Positions 10,723-21,543 of a DNA stretch of 64,000 bases are shown one piece after another. The notes under the pieces were generated by a model, which had not been told where the DNA came from, made no database searches, and saw nothing but the letters and a program-made list of their open reading frames with translations. Each line of letters starts with the position of its first letter. The first letter of the stretch is position 1. A program made the position numbers and the translations under genes. Source of the DNA: Paulownia fortunei. Its lineage: Eukaryota; Streptophyta; Magnoliopsida; Lamiales; Paulowniaceae. Where the stretch lies: contig CM033107.1 of assembly GCA_019321725.1 (NCBI GenBank), positions 16,793,445 through 16,857,444 on the forward strand. The letters run 5' to 3'.

Positions 10723-11900
10723 CTAATCATAACAAGGGTTAGAAAGAAAAAAAATTTCCTTTTGTGAAAATTGATTATCTAGAAACGGTTTAAGTCTTTG
10801 TCTATTTACTTTGAATATGTTACAATTTCTATGATTCTCAATATCAATCGCCCCATAAAGATATACGTCTTTTACAATAAAAGGACCACTCCACCTTGAT
10901 CTCAATTTTCCAAAAATTAAATGCAATCGAGAATTATAAAGCAAAATTTTTTGACCAACCTCAAATATTTTTCTTAAAATTTTATTATCATGAAATTCTT
11001 TGATTCTTACTTTATAAATTTTAGAATTCTCATATACATCATTTTTCAATTCTTGAAGTTCATTGATTTGCAATTTGTGCAATTTTGAAACTTCATCAAG
11101 GTTGAAGTTAAACATTTTGATTGCTCAATAAGTATTATGTTCAAGTTCAAGAGGTAAATAACAAGGTTTTCCATAAATTATCCTATAAGGAGACATGCCT
11201 AATGATGTTTTAAAAGCAATAATATATGCCTAAAGTATATCGGTCAGTCTAAGAGACTAATCTTTACAATTTGGGTTAACTGTCTTTTCCAAAATTTATT
11301 TTATCTTTCTATTTGCAAGTTCAACTTGTCCATTTGTTTGAGGATGATAAGGGGTTGCAATTTTATGTATGAATCTGTATTTCCTCATTAAAGTTCCAAA
11401 AACTTTTTTACAAAAATATTTCCCCCCATCACTGATAATGGATCGAGAAATTCCAAATCGACTTAAAATATTTTTTTTCAAATATTTTATCACTATTTTG
11501 TGATCATTGTTTTGACATGGAATTACCTCAATCTATTTTGAGACATAATTTATGGTGACCAATATGTAAATAAAAAGCAAATGATAATGGAAATGGTCCT
11601 ATGAAGTCAATACCTCAACAGTCAAAGATTCACTAGGATAGGGCGTAGGGGCAACATGTTTCGATTTGAAATGGATCCTAACTTTTGATAATTTTCACAA
11701 TTTTTGTAAAATGTGTAAGTGTCTTTGAAAATAGTTGACCAATAAAATCCACATTGTAAGATATTTGCAGTGGCTTTCTTTGTTGAAAAGTGACCACCAC
11801 ATGCTTCTGAATGATAAAGTTCAAGAGTATTACATTTCTCATTGTTAGACACATCTCCGAAAGATTTGATCAGGACAATATTTGAATAGGTATGCATCAT
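10723..11900 (-). pseudogene. Element C integrase (zinc-binding, core and C-terminal domains), broken
   Basis: The minus strand encodes a Tat/Athila-type integrase. The N-terminal zinc-binding part is at 11622-11900 (LYHSEACGGHFSTKKATA, then CENYQK, where the second Cys of the CxxC pair is Tyr). The catalytic core is at 11296-11493 (ISDGGKYFCKK, TPYHPQTNGQVE with the Glu after NGQ kept). A segment YRIIYGKPCYLPLELEH lies at about 11130-11200. The C-terminal domain is at 10723-11115 (LRKIFEVGQKILLYNSRL, KLRSRWSGPF, IFKVNRQRLKPF). Integrase inserts element cDNA into the genome. Stops and frame changes separate the parts, and the linker around 11500-11620 is poorly preserved. Confidence 0.85.
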
Positions 11901-12443
11901 CCCAATAAAAGTTCTTCACCTCGTTCAAAACTTCTTTTTATCTTGGGAATTCCAATGCGGTGGCATCTTTCCTATTACAAGAAAATTAATAATGTTAGCG
12001 AACCAAGATAAAACAAAAATATTAAATAGTTGTTTATGAGGGAAAGTTTCATTAATGGGTGTGGTCTGAAATGAGTCATTACAAATGAGTCTCGACAAAT
12101 GATCAGCCACCGCATTCTCTACTCCTTTCTTATCTTAAATCAAAATGTTGAATTCTTGGAGTAAGAGGATCAACCTAATCAGTCTAGGTTTGACATTTTT
12201 TTTACAAAGAGATATTTCAAAACTGCATGATCACTGAAAACAACAACTGATGAGCAAACAAGATAAGATCTAAATTTGTCCAATGGAAAAACTACAAGAA
12301 GTAATTCTTTTTTAGTTGTTGAATAATTCAATTGAGCACTATTCAATATTTTACTTACATAGTAAATGACATATGTTTTTTTATATTCTCTTTATCCTAA
12401 GACAGCTCTAACAACATAGTTACTAGTATCACACATTATTTCA
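11901..12443 (-). pseudogene. Element C RNase H, broken
   Basis: Minus-strand RNase H begins at EIMCDTSNYVVRAVLG (12395-12440; the first catalytic Asp is in MCD). It continues through YYVSKILNSAQLNYSTTKKELL (Glu in KEL) and ends with the ADHLSRL signature at about 12085-12110, then FPHKQLFNIF and MPPHWNSQDKKKF leading toward integrase. A stop follows VLG, and others lie between 12118 and 12240. Its upstream part is missing: the frame is cut at 12443, where an unrelated LTR fragment begins, and the RT-RNase H connection of roughly 100 residues is absent. Confidence 0.8.
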
Positions 12444-14653
12444 TCACCTACAACGCATAAACTATATGAGCTAACGTTCAACAAGTAAAGATTATACATG
12501 TCAAAGAATAATCTACAATATCAAGTCATGCATCTCAAAATGCTATGGCCACAATGCAATTCCATGCATCAAAACATTTCTCTCAAAATTATTTCTTTCT
12601 TGGGCCACTGACCAATGCTATTATCCCATGCATCGGAAAAGAGCTCTGCACACCGCTATAATCTAATGGCCAATAATGATATAAGCATTCAAATCCATGT
12701 ATGGTTTGGTGCACTAATAGTGGTCAGCAAAATATTTTTTTTCTTATAATCATGCCGTGCAATACAAGATTTATCACAATGCTCGTATATGATGCATGCA
12801 CATGCCAATGCCCATGTATGTATGCTCAATGGATATGAATGACAGTAATGCATGCCCTCTGCCATGCACATATGATCTATGATATTATATATAAATCACA
12901 CATTTACTATGTCTTTGCATTATAGTTGCAAATGAATCTTTACTCACATTTCACTTGGTTGGTGGCTTAGTCTAGATTTGTTTAGTGTTCCTATCCAACT
13001 TAGATGTAAAATATCTTGTAATATTATCCAACATCAAGCACTATTCCTAATTTGACAAGTTGAAAGCACAAAATCTCATACTAAAACCTTAAACACCAAG
13101 CTATCTAGGTAACAATCAAGCTTTCACGTACTAGAACCCAATATAGTCCCTCAAATACCTTAATTTCCTATCTTAGATACATGTAAACATCATGTAATTG
13201 AAGTATTATCATCTAATAGCATGTACCTAATTGTTAGAACTTAATAGCAACATGTTTAAGTTGAAATATGCTAAGTTATCAAATGGGATAGATTCACATT
13301 TTCATATTTTTCTACTGTCCAATTTAGTTGCATGCTAACTTTGACATCCTTAAGCATATCCAATCACTCCAAAATTTTAACCATATCATAGAATTGACTA
13401 AAATAACTGATATACCTCAGCAAAACTAGCCCACTTATCACAACACAAAAACTGTAAGTTCTATCATGACAGTTTTGAGCATCTCTTCAAATATCAAACC
13501 ATATTTTAATTTCTCACCTCTCCAAACTTACCTACATCCCCTAAACTCACATATAAACATATATATGGTGAAATATATAGGTTTTAATAAAGTTATTATA
13601 CATATATATTGCTTTAAAGATAAAAATTAGCAAGTATACAGTTTCTGTCCCTAGTGATTTCTATTATGATTTTGCAACTAAATCCTTCTTTTGTGAATTA
13701 TAAGACCATAAATAACATACTAACATGATTATAAACAATAATAGAAGCTTTATAAATCATAAATCCTCAAATAATTCAATAATTGAAATCAAAACATGAG
13801 TTAAGCTCACCTATGCACAATTTTAAGTTTCTACTTGCTCCTCCCTTACTTTCCTTTACTTCCTTCACTCTTTTCTTTACTTGGAAGCACTTGAGAGAAA
13901 CTTCTAAAATTAAATATGGAGGTTTGGAAGGTGAAATATCTCAGAAATGATATTTTTTTGGTCGTGGTTTAATGATAGGAATGAAGAAAGGTTGAGGTGG
14001 TAGCTTGAGATGGCAAAGCTTGAGGTGTCAAGTGGTGGTTCAAATCTGATGTTACACACATCTTATACAGCTATAATCTAGTGTTTATCATTATTGATTT
14101 ATCTATTTATAGTCTATTTTAATTTTTGTATGATCGGATAATAAATTCTACCCTAATTTCTTAATCATTTATTCGATCTCTAAACTGATTGGCATCCGAT
14201 TCTTAAATGATTATCTTGTTTGCATTTCTAAAATCATATGCACATACAAACCTTGTAATATGACACTTAAATCACATTATATCCTATCCAATATCCCAAG
14301 TATGTAATTTACAAATATATACTTTTGAAATAACTTGATCAAATCAAATTAAATTGTATAAACTTACTAATGACACCTTTAACACTTCTAAAAATTATAA
14401 TGTGTAACCTAGTAATATTCATCATATTGATACCTAATTTGCTTCTTATCCCAATGTATAATTGACCATTTAGGTTGGGGGATTTGATAATCATTATCGT
14501 GCGAGAGCTTCAAAATTAAGTTTAATGATTAAGAACGCCGTATAAAATAAAATAAATTATACGATGTCAATATAAAGGCAAATAGCACACAATTAACATA
14601 TAATGCATGAATCATATTTGGCCAGGTGAGTAGTGAGAGGCTTGGGTATCACA
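12444..14653 (-). repeat. LTR fragment of family B inside element C
   Basis: On the minus strand this begins TGTGATACCCAAGCCTC at 14653. It matches the start of the LTRs at 34149, 50113 and 57333 (which read TATAATACC or TGTAATAAC followed by AAGCCTCACACTACTC). It runs about 2.2 kb and stops within the phrase GTTAGCTCATATAGTTTATG, which in the full LTR at 34149-37163 lies about 400 bp before the end (36740-36770). So it is an LTR with its 3' end missing and no second LTR, in the same orientation as element C. Confidence 0.8.
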
Positions 14654-15410
14654 GTATTGGTGAATTGGCAATTAACTCGATTTTAAATTTATCTACTTCA
14701 ATACCTTTTGATGAAATAATGTGTCCAAGAACAATACCAATTGTTACCATGAAATGACATTTCTCTCAATTAAGTATAAGATTATTTTTTTCACACCTGA
14801 TCAAAACCTTTTCTAAATTAGACAAAGCAATTGTCAAATGAATTACAAAAAATAGAAAAATAATCCATGAAAACTTTAAGAAAATATTCTACCATGTCAC
14901 TAAAAATACTAAACATGCATTGTTGGAATGTAGCTGGTGCATTACATAATCTAAAAGACATAATTCGATATGAAAAAGTACCATAAAGACATGTAAAAAC
15001 AGTTTCTCTTTATCTTCAAGTGCAATTGTAATTTGATTATACCCAAAATATCCATCTAAGAAGGAATAAAATTTATGTCCCGCAACTCTTTCTAAGATTT
15101 GATCCATGAAACGTAATGGAAAATAATTTTTTCTAGTAACTGAGTTGAGTTTTCAATAGTTAATGCACATTTGCCAACCAATAATAGTTTTAATTGGAAT
15201 TAATTCATTATTCTCATTCTTGACTGTAATAACTCTAGATTTTTTGGGTACAACTTGAATAGGAGTTACCCATTTGCTATTAGAAATATGATAAATGATT
15301 TCATTATCTAAGAGTTTAATGACTTTATTTTTCACTACTTCTTTCATATTAGGATTTAGCCTTCGTTGCATTTCTCTAGAAGGTTGAGCATTTTCCACTA
15401 GATAGATGTT
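14654..15410 (-). pseudogene. Element C reverse transcriptase, broken
   Basis: Minus-strand RT starts with PSREMQRRLNPNMKEVV (15340-15390), then WVTPIQVVPKKS, the conserved ELIPIKTIIGWQMCINY, and MDQILERVAGHKFYSFLDGY (motif A, catalytic Asp kept) at about 15045-15107. The catalytic YxDD-type box near 14855 reads FMDYFSIF, so the second Asp has become Tyr. It continues through LNWEKCHFMVTIGIVLGH to a block near 14660 (KFKIELIANSP), where the foreign LTR fragment cuts it. A deletion-type frame change occurs after LHVFMVLF. Confidence 0.85.
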
Positions 15411-15591
15411 ATGTGTGCAAATTAAAGGACTAATACCTTAACGTCAGTAATGGTCCATCCTAAAATATTATTATGTATTTTTCAGAGTTTCAATCAAATT
15501 ACCTTCTTGGGATGCATCAAGTTTCAAAGAAATTATTACTAGAAAAGTCTCATTTACCCAAATAAGAGTATTTCAAATCAATTGGTAAATG
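15411..15591. other. Linker between RT and the first protease copy
   Basis: In element C sense this is the non-conserved stretch between protease and RT. I see no domain in it. It forms the original left boundary of the triplicated block. Confidence 0.5.
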
Positions 15592-15814
15592 TTTCAAATC
15601 AATCACGAGAGCTTTAATACTTGATGAAACAGAATGTACTATCGATGATGAAATTTCTTCAAATATTGGCTTGCAAATATGTTTTCTTGTACTTGAGAAA
15701 ATTCAGAGAGGGTATTAGATTGTGTCTTTTTACAAATACTTTCACTTTCAAAATACGTTTCCAGAGAATCAAAGGAATTAGTGAAATTAAAATATTCATG
15801 AACAAGTTCCTCTC

Positions 15815-16300
15815 CTATACTTTGACATCTTTTGCAGGTTGCTTACAAATATTAAACACATTTAGTTTCAAAGTCATACTTCCAAAAGATAACTTCAAAA
15901 TACCATTTCTATAATTAATCAGAGTATTTGAAGTTGCAAGGAAATAACAACCCAAATGATAGGAATCTGTGTATGTGCAACAGGCTCTGTGTCCAAAATA
16001 ATAAAATCTACTAGAAAGTAAACTTATCAATTTGTACCAACACATCTTCTAAAATTCCTAATAGATATGCATTAGATCTATTAGCCAATTGTATGATAAT
16101 ACTATTTTCTTTAAAAGGTCCTAGATTTAGAGAATTATAAATAGAATATGACATAACATTAATTGATGCTCCCAAATCTAACATGTATTTTTCAAATCTT
16201 GTCTTACCAATGGTATAAGAGATGGTAAAAGTGCGCGAATCTTTACAATTTGGAGGGAGTTTTCGTTGAAGAACCATCAAAACATTCTCTCTTTCTTGGG
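15815..16300 (-). pseudogene. Element C aspartic protease, unit 1
   Basis: The minus strand reads RKLPPNCKDSRTFTISYTIG, then the active-site box DLGASINVMSYSIYNSLNLG and QLANRSNAYLLGILEDVLVQ, the standard order of a Tat/Athila protease. In another frame it continues to a flap-region-like FLATSNTLINYRNGILKLSFG. The catalytic DLGAS (DT/SG type) is intact, but a frameshift near 16020 separates the halves. It would mature the Gag-Pol polyprotein. Confidence 0.8.
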
Positions 16301-16486
16301 CCCCTTAACTTCCATTTGTTAATGCATAGCTCTTTGATGAACTTAGCATATCGAGACACCTACTTGATCACATCAAGAAGAGGGATGTTCACCTCCATTT
16401 TAAGAAAAGTCTCAAGGATCTCCTTTTCTTGCTCATTTTTTTAAGGATTTGAAAACCTGCTGTGTTACATAAGTATGAGAGAGAGG

Positions 16487-17200
16487 TTATGACTTTGGAT
16501 TCTTATTAGGATAAATAGTATTGTCAATAACTTTCCCATTTTGAAGAGTTGCGATTGAATTAGCCCCCTTGATTGAATTTTCACCTAAAGAAGAAATATG
16601 ACATTGAGTGGAAGGATTAGGTTGAGGTTGAGTAGGAAATTTACCTTTTTCATAAGTATGCAAAGAGGTTATCAATGTTGAAAGTGTGCTTTTTTATCTC
16701 AAAGATGACTTGTGAAATATGGTTATTGATGTTTGTTTGCGCATGCTTAAATTCTTGTAAAGTTTTATCAAAAGATTTTGTATAAGGATCTGGATAAGAA
16801 GGAAAGTTTGGTGGCTTTTGTGAAAGTAATGGTTGGACACGGTTCCCATCTCGCCAACTAAAATTGAAATGATTTCTCCATTATAGATTGTAAGTTTCAG
16901 AATATGGAGAATAGAAAGGCTTTCTGAATGTGTTCATGAAATTTGCTTATGCTGGAATATTTGGGCATTTATTGGTGGAGTGTCCCACATGTTCACAAAT
17001 GCCACAAACTTCTTCATCTTGCACAGATCTGGTTTCGTTTATTTTGTTAAGTTCCATGGCCTCATCTTTTCTTGTTATACTAGCAATTCTAGCATTTAGA
17101 TTTTTTTTAACTAAGGTAATATTTTTCTTTATAACTATTAGCAAAATTAGATCTAATAGAACCTTAAGAAGAATTAACACTATGCCATAATTGAAAATTT
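16487..17200 (-). pseudogene. Element C gag C-terminal part with zinc knuckle, unit 1
   Basis: In element sense this holds a lysine-rich segment, the CCHC knuckle CGICEHVGHSTNKC, a Q/P/N-rich linker (about 16600-16660: FPTQPQPNPSTQCHISSLG) and then the run to protease. CCHC boxes bind the element RNA. The complete C-x2-C-x4-H-x4-C spacing makes this the only one of the three copies that combines an intact knuckle with an intact DLGAS in the same unit. Confidence 0.75.
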
Positions 17201-17589
17201 TCTGACAAATAGTCTAGATATTATAGGGTTTCATTAAGTTCTTTATCAAGAAACTCACCACTACACATTATTTCAACAAATTATTTTGTTTTAGAACTTA
17301 AACCTTCATAAAAGAAACAAATTAAGTGCCAAAGGTTTCAAATCGATCACGAGAGCTGTAATACTTGATGAAACAGAATATACTGCCGATGATGAAATTT
17401 TTTCAAACCTTGGCTTCCAAATAAGTTTTTCTTGTATCTGAGAAAATTCAGAGACGATAACAGAGTGTCTCTTTTTACAAATACTTTCACTTTCAAAATA
17501 AGTTTCTAGAGGATCAAAGGAATTAGTGAAAGTAAAATATTCGTGAACAAGTTCCTCAATTTAATCCACTTCTTATACTTTGACATCTT

Positions 17590-18030
17590 CTGCAGGTTAC
17601 TTACAAACATTTAGTTCCAAATTCATACAACTAAAAGATAACTTTAAAATACCATTCATACAATTAATCAGAGCATTTGAAGTTGTAAGGAAATGACGAC
17701 CCAAAATGATAGGAATCTGTGCATGTGTATGTGCAACAGGCTCTATGTCCAAAATAATGCTAGAAAGTAAAACTTATCAAGTTGTACCAACACATCTGTT
17801 ATTATTCCTATGAGATATGCATTAGATCTATTAGCCAATTGTATGATAACACTAGTTTCTTTTAAAAGTCCTAGATTTAGAGAAGTATAAATAGAATATG
17901 ACATAACATTAACTAATGCTACCAAATCTAACATACATTTTTCAAATCTTGTCTTACTAATGGTACAAGAGATGGTAAAAATGGCCAGATCTTTACACTT
18001 TGGAAGGAGTTTTCATTGGAGAACCGTAGA
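17590..18030 (-). pseudogene. Element C aspartic protease, unit 2
   Basis: The active-site region reads LDLVALVNVMSYSIYTSLNLG, so the DLGAS box is damaged to DLVAL (Gly to Val, Ser to Leu). QLANRSNAYLIGIITDVLVQ and, in another frame, the phrase around 17590-17700 corresponding to ATSNALIN follow. This copy could not be catalytic. Confidence 0.75.
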
Positions 18031-18260
18031 AACATTCTCCCTTACATGTACTTTTTCATCCCCCCTCAACTTCCATTTGTTAATGCATAGCTCTTTGATG
18101 AACTTAGCATATTGAGGCACCTACTTGATCACATCAAGAAGAGGGATGTTTACCTCCATTTTTGGAAAAGTCTCAAAATCTCTTTTTCTTACTCATTTTT
18201 TTTAGAATTTGAAAACTCGGTATGAAAAGGTTGAGGTGTTAAATAAGTATGAGAGAGAGG

Positions 18261-18850
18261 CTATGCCTTTGGATTCTCATTAGGATGAATAGTATTATCA
18301 ACAACTTTTCCATTTTGAAGAGTTGCGATCAAATTAGCCCCCTTGATTGAATTTTCACCTAAAGAAGAAACATGACATTGAGCGAAAGGATTAGGTTGAT
18401 GTTGAGTAGGAAATTTACCTTTTTCATACGTATGCAAAGAGGTTGTCAATGTTGAAAATATGTTTTTTTATCTAAATGATGCCTTGTAAAATTTGGTTAT
18501 TGATGTTTATTTGCGCATGCTTAAATTCTTGTAAAGTTTTCTCAAGAGATTTTGTATGTGGATCTGGATAAGAAGGAAAATTTGATAGTTTGTGTGAATA
18601 TAACAGTTGGGTATGGTTCACATCACGCCAACTAAAATTGGAATGATTTGTCCATTGTGGATTATAAGTTTCAGAAGAGGAAAAATGGAAAAGCATTTTG
18701 AATGTGTTCATAAAATTTACTTGTGCTCGAATATTTGCGTATTCATTGGTGGAGTGACGCACATGTTCACAAATGCTACAAACTTTTTCATCTTGCATAG
18801 ATCTTATTTCCTTTATTTTTTTAAGTTCCATGGCCTCAGCTTTGCATGTT
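18261..18850 (-). pseudogene. Element C gag C-terminal part, unit 2
   Basis: It matches the unit 1 gag segment: MELKKIKEIRSMQDEKVCSIC, a linker with QWTNHSNFSWRDVNHTQLL and DPHTKSLEKTLQEFKHAQIN (about 18480-18640), then FPTQHQPNPFAQCHVSSLG near 18370-18420. The knuckle has lost its last Cys. Stops separate the blocks. Confidence 0.7.
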
Positions 18851-19111
18851 TAACAAGCAATCCTAGCATTTAGATATTTTTTTTAACTAAGGTAATATTT
18901 TTGTTTATAACTATTAGCAAGATTTGATCTAATAGAACCTTAAGAAGAATTAACACTATGCCATGATTGAAAGTTTTTTGCCAAATTGTCTAGATATTCT
19001 AGGGCTTCATTAGGTTCTTTATCAAGAAACTCACCACTACACATTATTTCAACAAATTATTTTGTTTTAGGAGTTAAACCTTCATAAAAGAAACCAATTA
19101 AGCACCAAAGG

Positions 19112-20858
19112 TTTCAAATCAATCACGAGAGCTGTAATATTTGATGAAACAAATTATACTGTCGCTGATGAAATTTCTTCAAACCTTGGATTCCAAATAA
19201 GTTTTTCTTGTACCTGAGAAAATTCAGAGATGGTATTAGAGTGTGTCTTTTTACAAATATTTTCACTTTCAAAATAAGTTTCTAGAGAATCAAAGAAATT
19301 AGTGGAAGTAAAATATTCGTGAACAAGTTCCTCAATTTAATCCACTTTCTATACTTTGACATCTTCTATAGGTTGCTTATAAACATTAAACACATTTAGT
19401 TCCAAATTCATACACCCAAAAGATAACTTTAAAATGCCAATCCTATAATTAATCAGAGCATTTGAAGTTGCAAGGAAAGGACGACCCAAAATGATAGGAA
19501 TCTGTGCATGTGTATGTGCAACGGGCTCTATGTCCAAAATAATGCTAGAAAGTAAAATTTATCAAGTTGTACCAACACATCTGCTATTATATTCCTATTA
19601 GATATGCATTAGATCCATTAGCCAATTGTATAATAACACTAGTTTCTTTTAAAGGTCCTAGATTTAGAGAAGTATAAATAGAATATGACATAACATTAAT
19701 TGATGCTACCAAATCTAACATACATTTTTCAAATCTTGTCTTACCAATGGTACAAGAGATGGTAAAAGTGGATAGATCTTTACACTTTGGAGGGAGTTTT
19801 CGTTGAAGAACTGTAGAAACATTCTCCCTTACACATACTTTTTCATGCCCCCATAACTTCCATTTGTTAATGCATAGCTCTTTGACGAACTTAGCATATT
19901 AAGGCACCTGCTTGATCACATCAAGAAGAGGGATGTTTACCTCCATTTTTTGAAAAGTCTCAAGAATCTCCTTTTCTGACTCATTTTTTTTTAGAATTTG
20001 AAAACCCGTTGGGAAAAGGTTGAGGCATTACATAAGTATGAAAGAGAGGTTTATGAGTGGTTATTGACTTTGGACTCTCATTAGGATGAATAGTATTATC
20101 AACAACTTTGTTATTTCAAAGAGTTGTGATTGAATTAGCCCCCTTGATTAAATTTTCACCTAAAGAAGAAACATGACACTGAGTGGAAGGATTAGGTTGA
20201 GATTGAGCAGGAAATTTACCTTTTTCATAAGTATGCAAAGAGGTTATCAATGTTGAAAGTATGCTTTTTTATCTCAATGATGGCTTGTGAAATCTGGTTA
20301 TTGATGTTTGTTTGTGCATGGTTAAATTCTTGTGAAGTTTTTTCTCAAGAGATTTTGTATTTGGATCTGGATAAGAAGGAAAGTTTGGTGGTTTTGTTTA
20401 ATGTAACAGTTGGTATGATTCTCATCTCGCCAACTAAATTGAAAAGATTTCTCCATTGTGGATTGTAAGTTTGAGAATATGAAGAATGGAAAGGCTTTTT
20501 GAATGTGTTCATGATATTTGCTTATTCTGAATATTGAACATTCATTGGTGGAGTGTCCCACATATTCACAAATGCTACAAACTTTTTCATCTTGCATTGA
20601 TATGATTTTCTTCATTTTTTAAGTTCCATGGCCTCAGCTTTTCTTGTTAAACTAGCAATCTTAGCATTTAGATCTTCTTTTTGACTAAGGTAATATTTTC
20701 CTTTGTTACTATTATCAATATTAGATCTAATAGAACCTTTTGTAGAATTAACACTATGCATGATTGAGAGTTTTCTGCTAAATTATCTAGATATTCTAGG
20801 CTTCATCAGGTTCTTTTGTTTCAAGAGTTAAACCTTCATAAAAGAAACTAGTTAAGCA
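19112..20858 (-). repeat. Gag-protease tandem repeat unit 3 of 3 (element C)
   Basis: Third unit, about 1747 bp. Its right edge (phrase GTTAAGCACTATTTTTTAAA near 20850-20870) runs on into upstream gag that occurs only once, so this is the original right boundary of the block. Its knuckle CSICEYVGHSTNEC (about 20535-20580) keeps the CCHC pattern. Confidence 0.85.
19349..19815 (-). pseudogene. Element C aspartic protease, unit 3
   Basis: The C-terminal half is the best preserved of the three copies: MDIEPVAHTHAQIPIILGRP, then FLATSNALINYRIGILKLSFG. It shows the IILGRPFL motif expected near the end of Tat/Athila proteases. The active-site stretch near 19690-19720 reads LDLVASINVMSYSIY (DLVAS instead of DLGAS) and lies in another frame. 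Confidence 0.75.
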
Positions 20859-21345
20859 CTATTTTTTAAAACTATGATGTGGGCATGAATTTAACAAATC
20901 TTTAAATCTTATTCAATATTGAAAGAAAGCTTCACTAGAATTTTGAGAAAACTTTTGTATTTATTTGTTCAAAGCATTAGTTCTATGAGTTGGAAAGAAT
21001 TTTTTCAAAAATTCAACTTGTGTTTCTTGCTAAGTGCCAACTGACCTAGGTTTTAAATAGTTAAACTAATTTTTTTTTTAAAGATCAGTTGTACAAGTTT
21101 GATCTTCAAAAGTGAGACATACTTCATCAAATTCTTTTAGATGCAAGTAAGGACTTTCAGAATCTAAACTATGGAAATTATGAAGTAAAGGGATCATACC
21201 TGACTTGAATCGAAAGTTTTTTACATTGAGAGGAAAAATGAAACAAGAAGAAGACGAATTTCGAGGAGGTTGTAAGTAATAATGCATGGTACACACTTGT
21301 TGATTTTCATTTTCATCCTGAAAACTTTCATTTTCAACCATGGTG
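20859..21345 (-). pseudogene. Element C gag N-terminal and central part
   Basis: The minus strand at 21078-21341 encodes NVKNFRFKSGMIPLLHNFHSLDSESPYLHLKEFDEVC, the start of a Tat/Athila retrotrans_gag domain (quoted in two blocks of the same frame: RFKSGMIPLLHNFHSLDSE and SPYLHLKEFDEVC). Further on, at about 20880-21050, the capsid part is recognisable in short pieces (LKNFFPTHRTNALNK-like wording), but with stops and a probable deletion between them. Gag builds the particle shell. Confidence 0.7.
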
Positions 21346-21511
21346 GAAGTGTGTGGAGGTGGTAACTCAACAAATTTTCAAATAAAGTTTTAGAATTATT
21401 TCTACCTAAACGATGGGAATTATGACTACGATACCATATGAATATATAACCATAAATAAAATAAAAACACAATATATACAAAGGGAAAATATTCACAAAC
21501 CTGAATATTTA

Positions 21512-21540
21512 CCTTGCCTTCTCTAGCAACAGAATCAAAA
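21512..21540 (-). other. Element C primer-binding site (tRNA-Asp type, decayed)
   Basis: Just after the LTR end on the minus strand the sequence reads TGATTCTGTTGCTAGAGA. Compared with the usual Tat/Athila site TGGCGCCGTTGCCGGGGA, about 11 of 18 positions match, and nearly all changes are C-to-T or G-to-A, as expected from methylated-cytosine decay. Confidence 0.6.
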
Positions 21541-21543
21541 ACT

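Larger units (their letters stand above)
15592..17335 (-). repeat. Gag-protease tandem repeat unit 1 of 3 (element C)
   Basis: This is the first of three directly repeated units of about 1.75 kb. Each starts at the plus-strand phrase TTTCAAATC followed by ATCACGAGAGC, and ends near AAAGAAAC plus AATTAAG. In element sense each unit carries the C-terminal half of gag with a zinc knuckle, then protease. Unit 1 has an intact CCHC box CGICEHVGHSTNKC (about 16961-17006). It is joined on its left to the original route toward RT. Confidence 0.85.
17336..19111 (-). repeat. Gag-protease tandem repeat unit 2 of 3 (element C)
   Basis: Second unit, about 1776 bp, joined head to tail to unit 1 at 17336 and to unit 3 at 19112. 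The joins carry a few bases (CCAAAGG) that occur at neither outer edge, suggesting filler. Its knuckle reads CSICEHVRHSTNEY (about 18737-18782): the Gly before His is Arg and the last Cys is Tyr, so it is dead. Confidence 0.85.

Noticed and set aside
12689..12871. 60-residue frame rich in Cys and His
   Set aside because: It falls in an LTR fragment and translates a CATGCA-rich stretch; no zinc-finger spacing is conserved.
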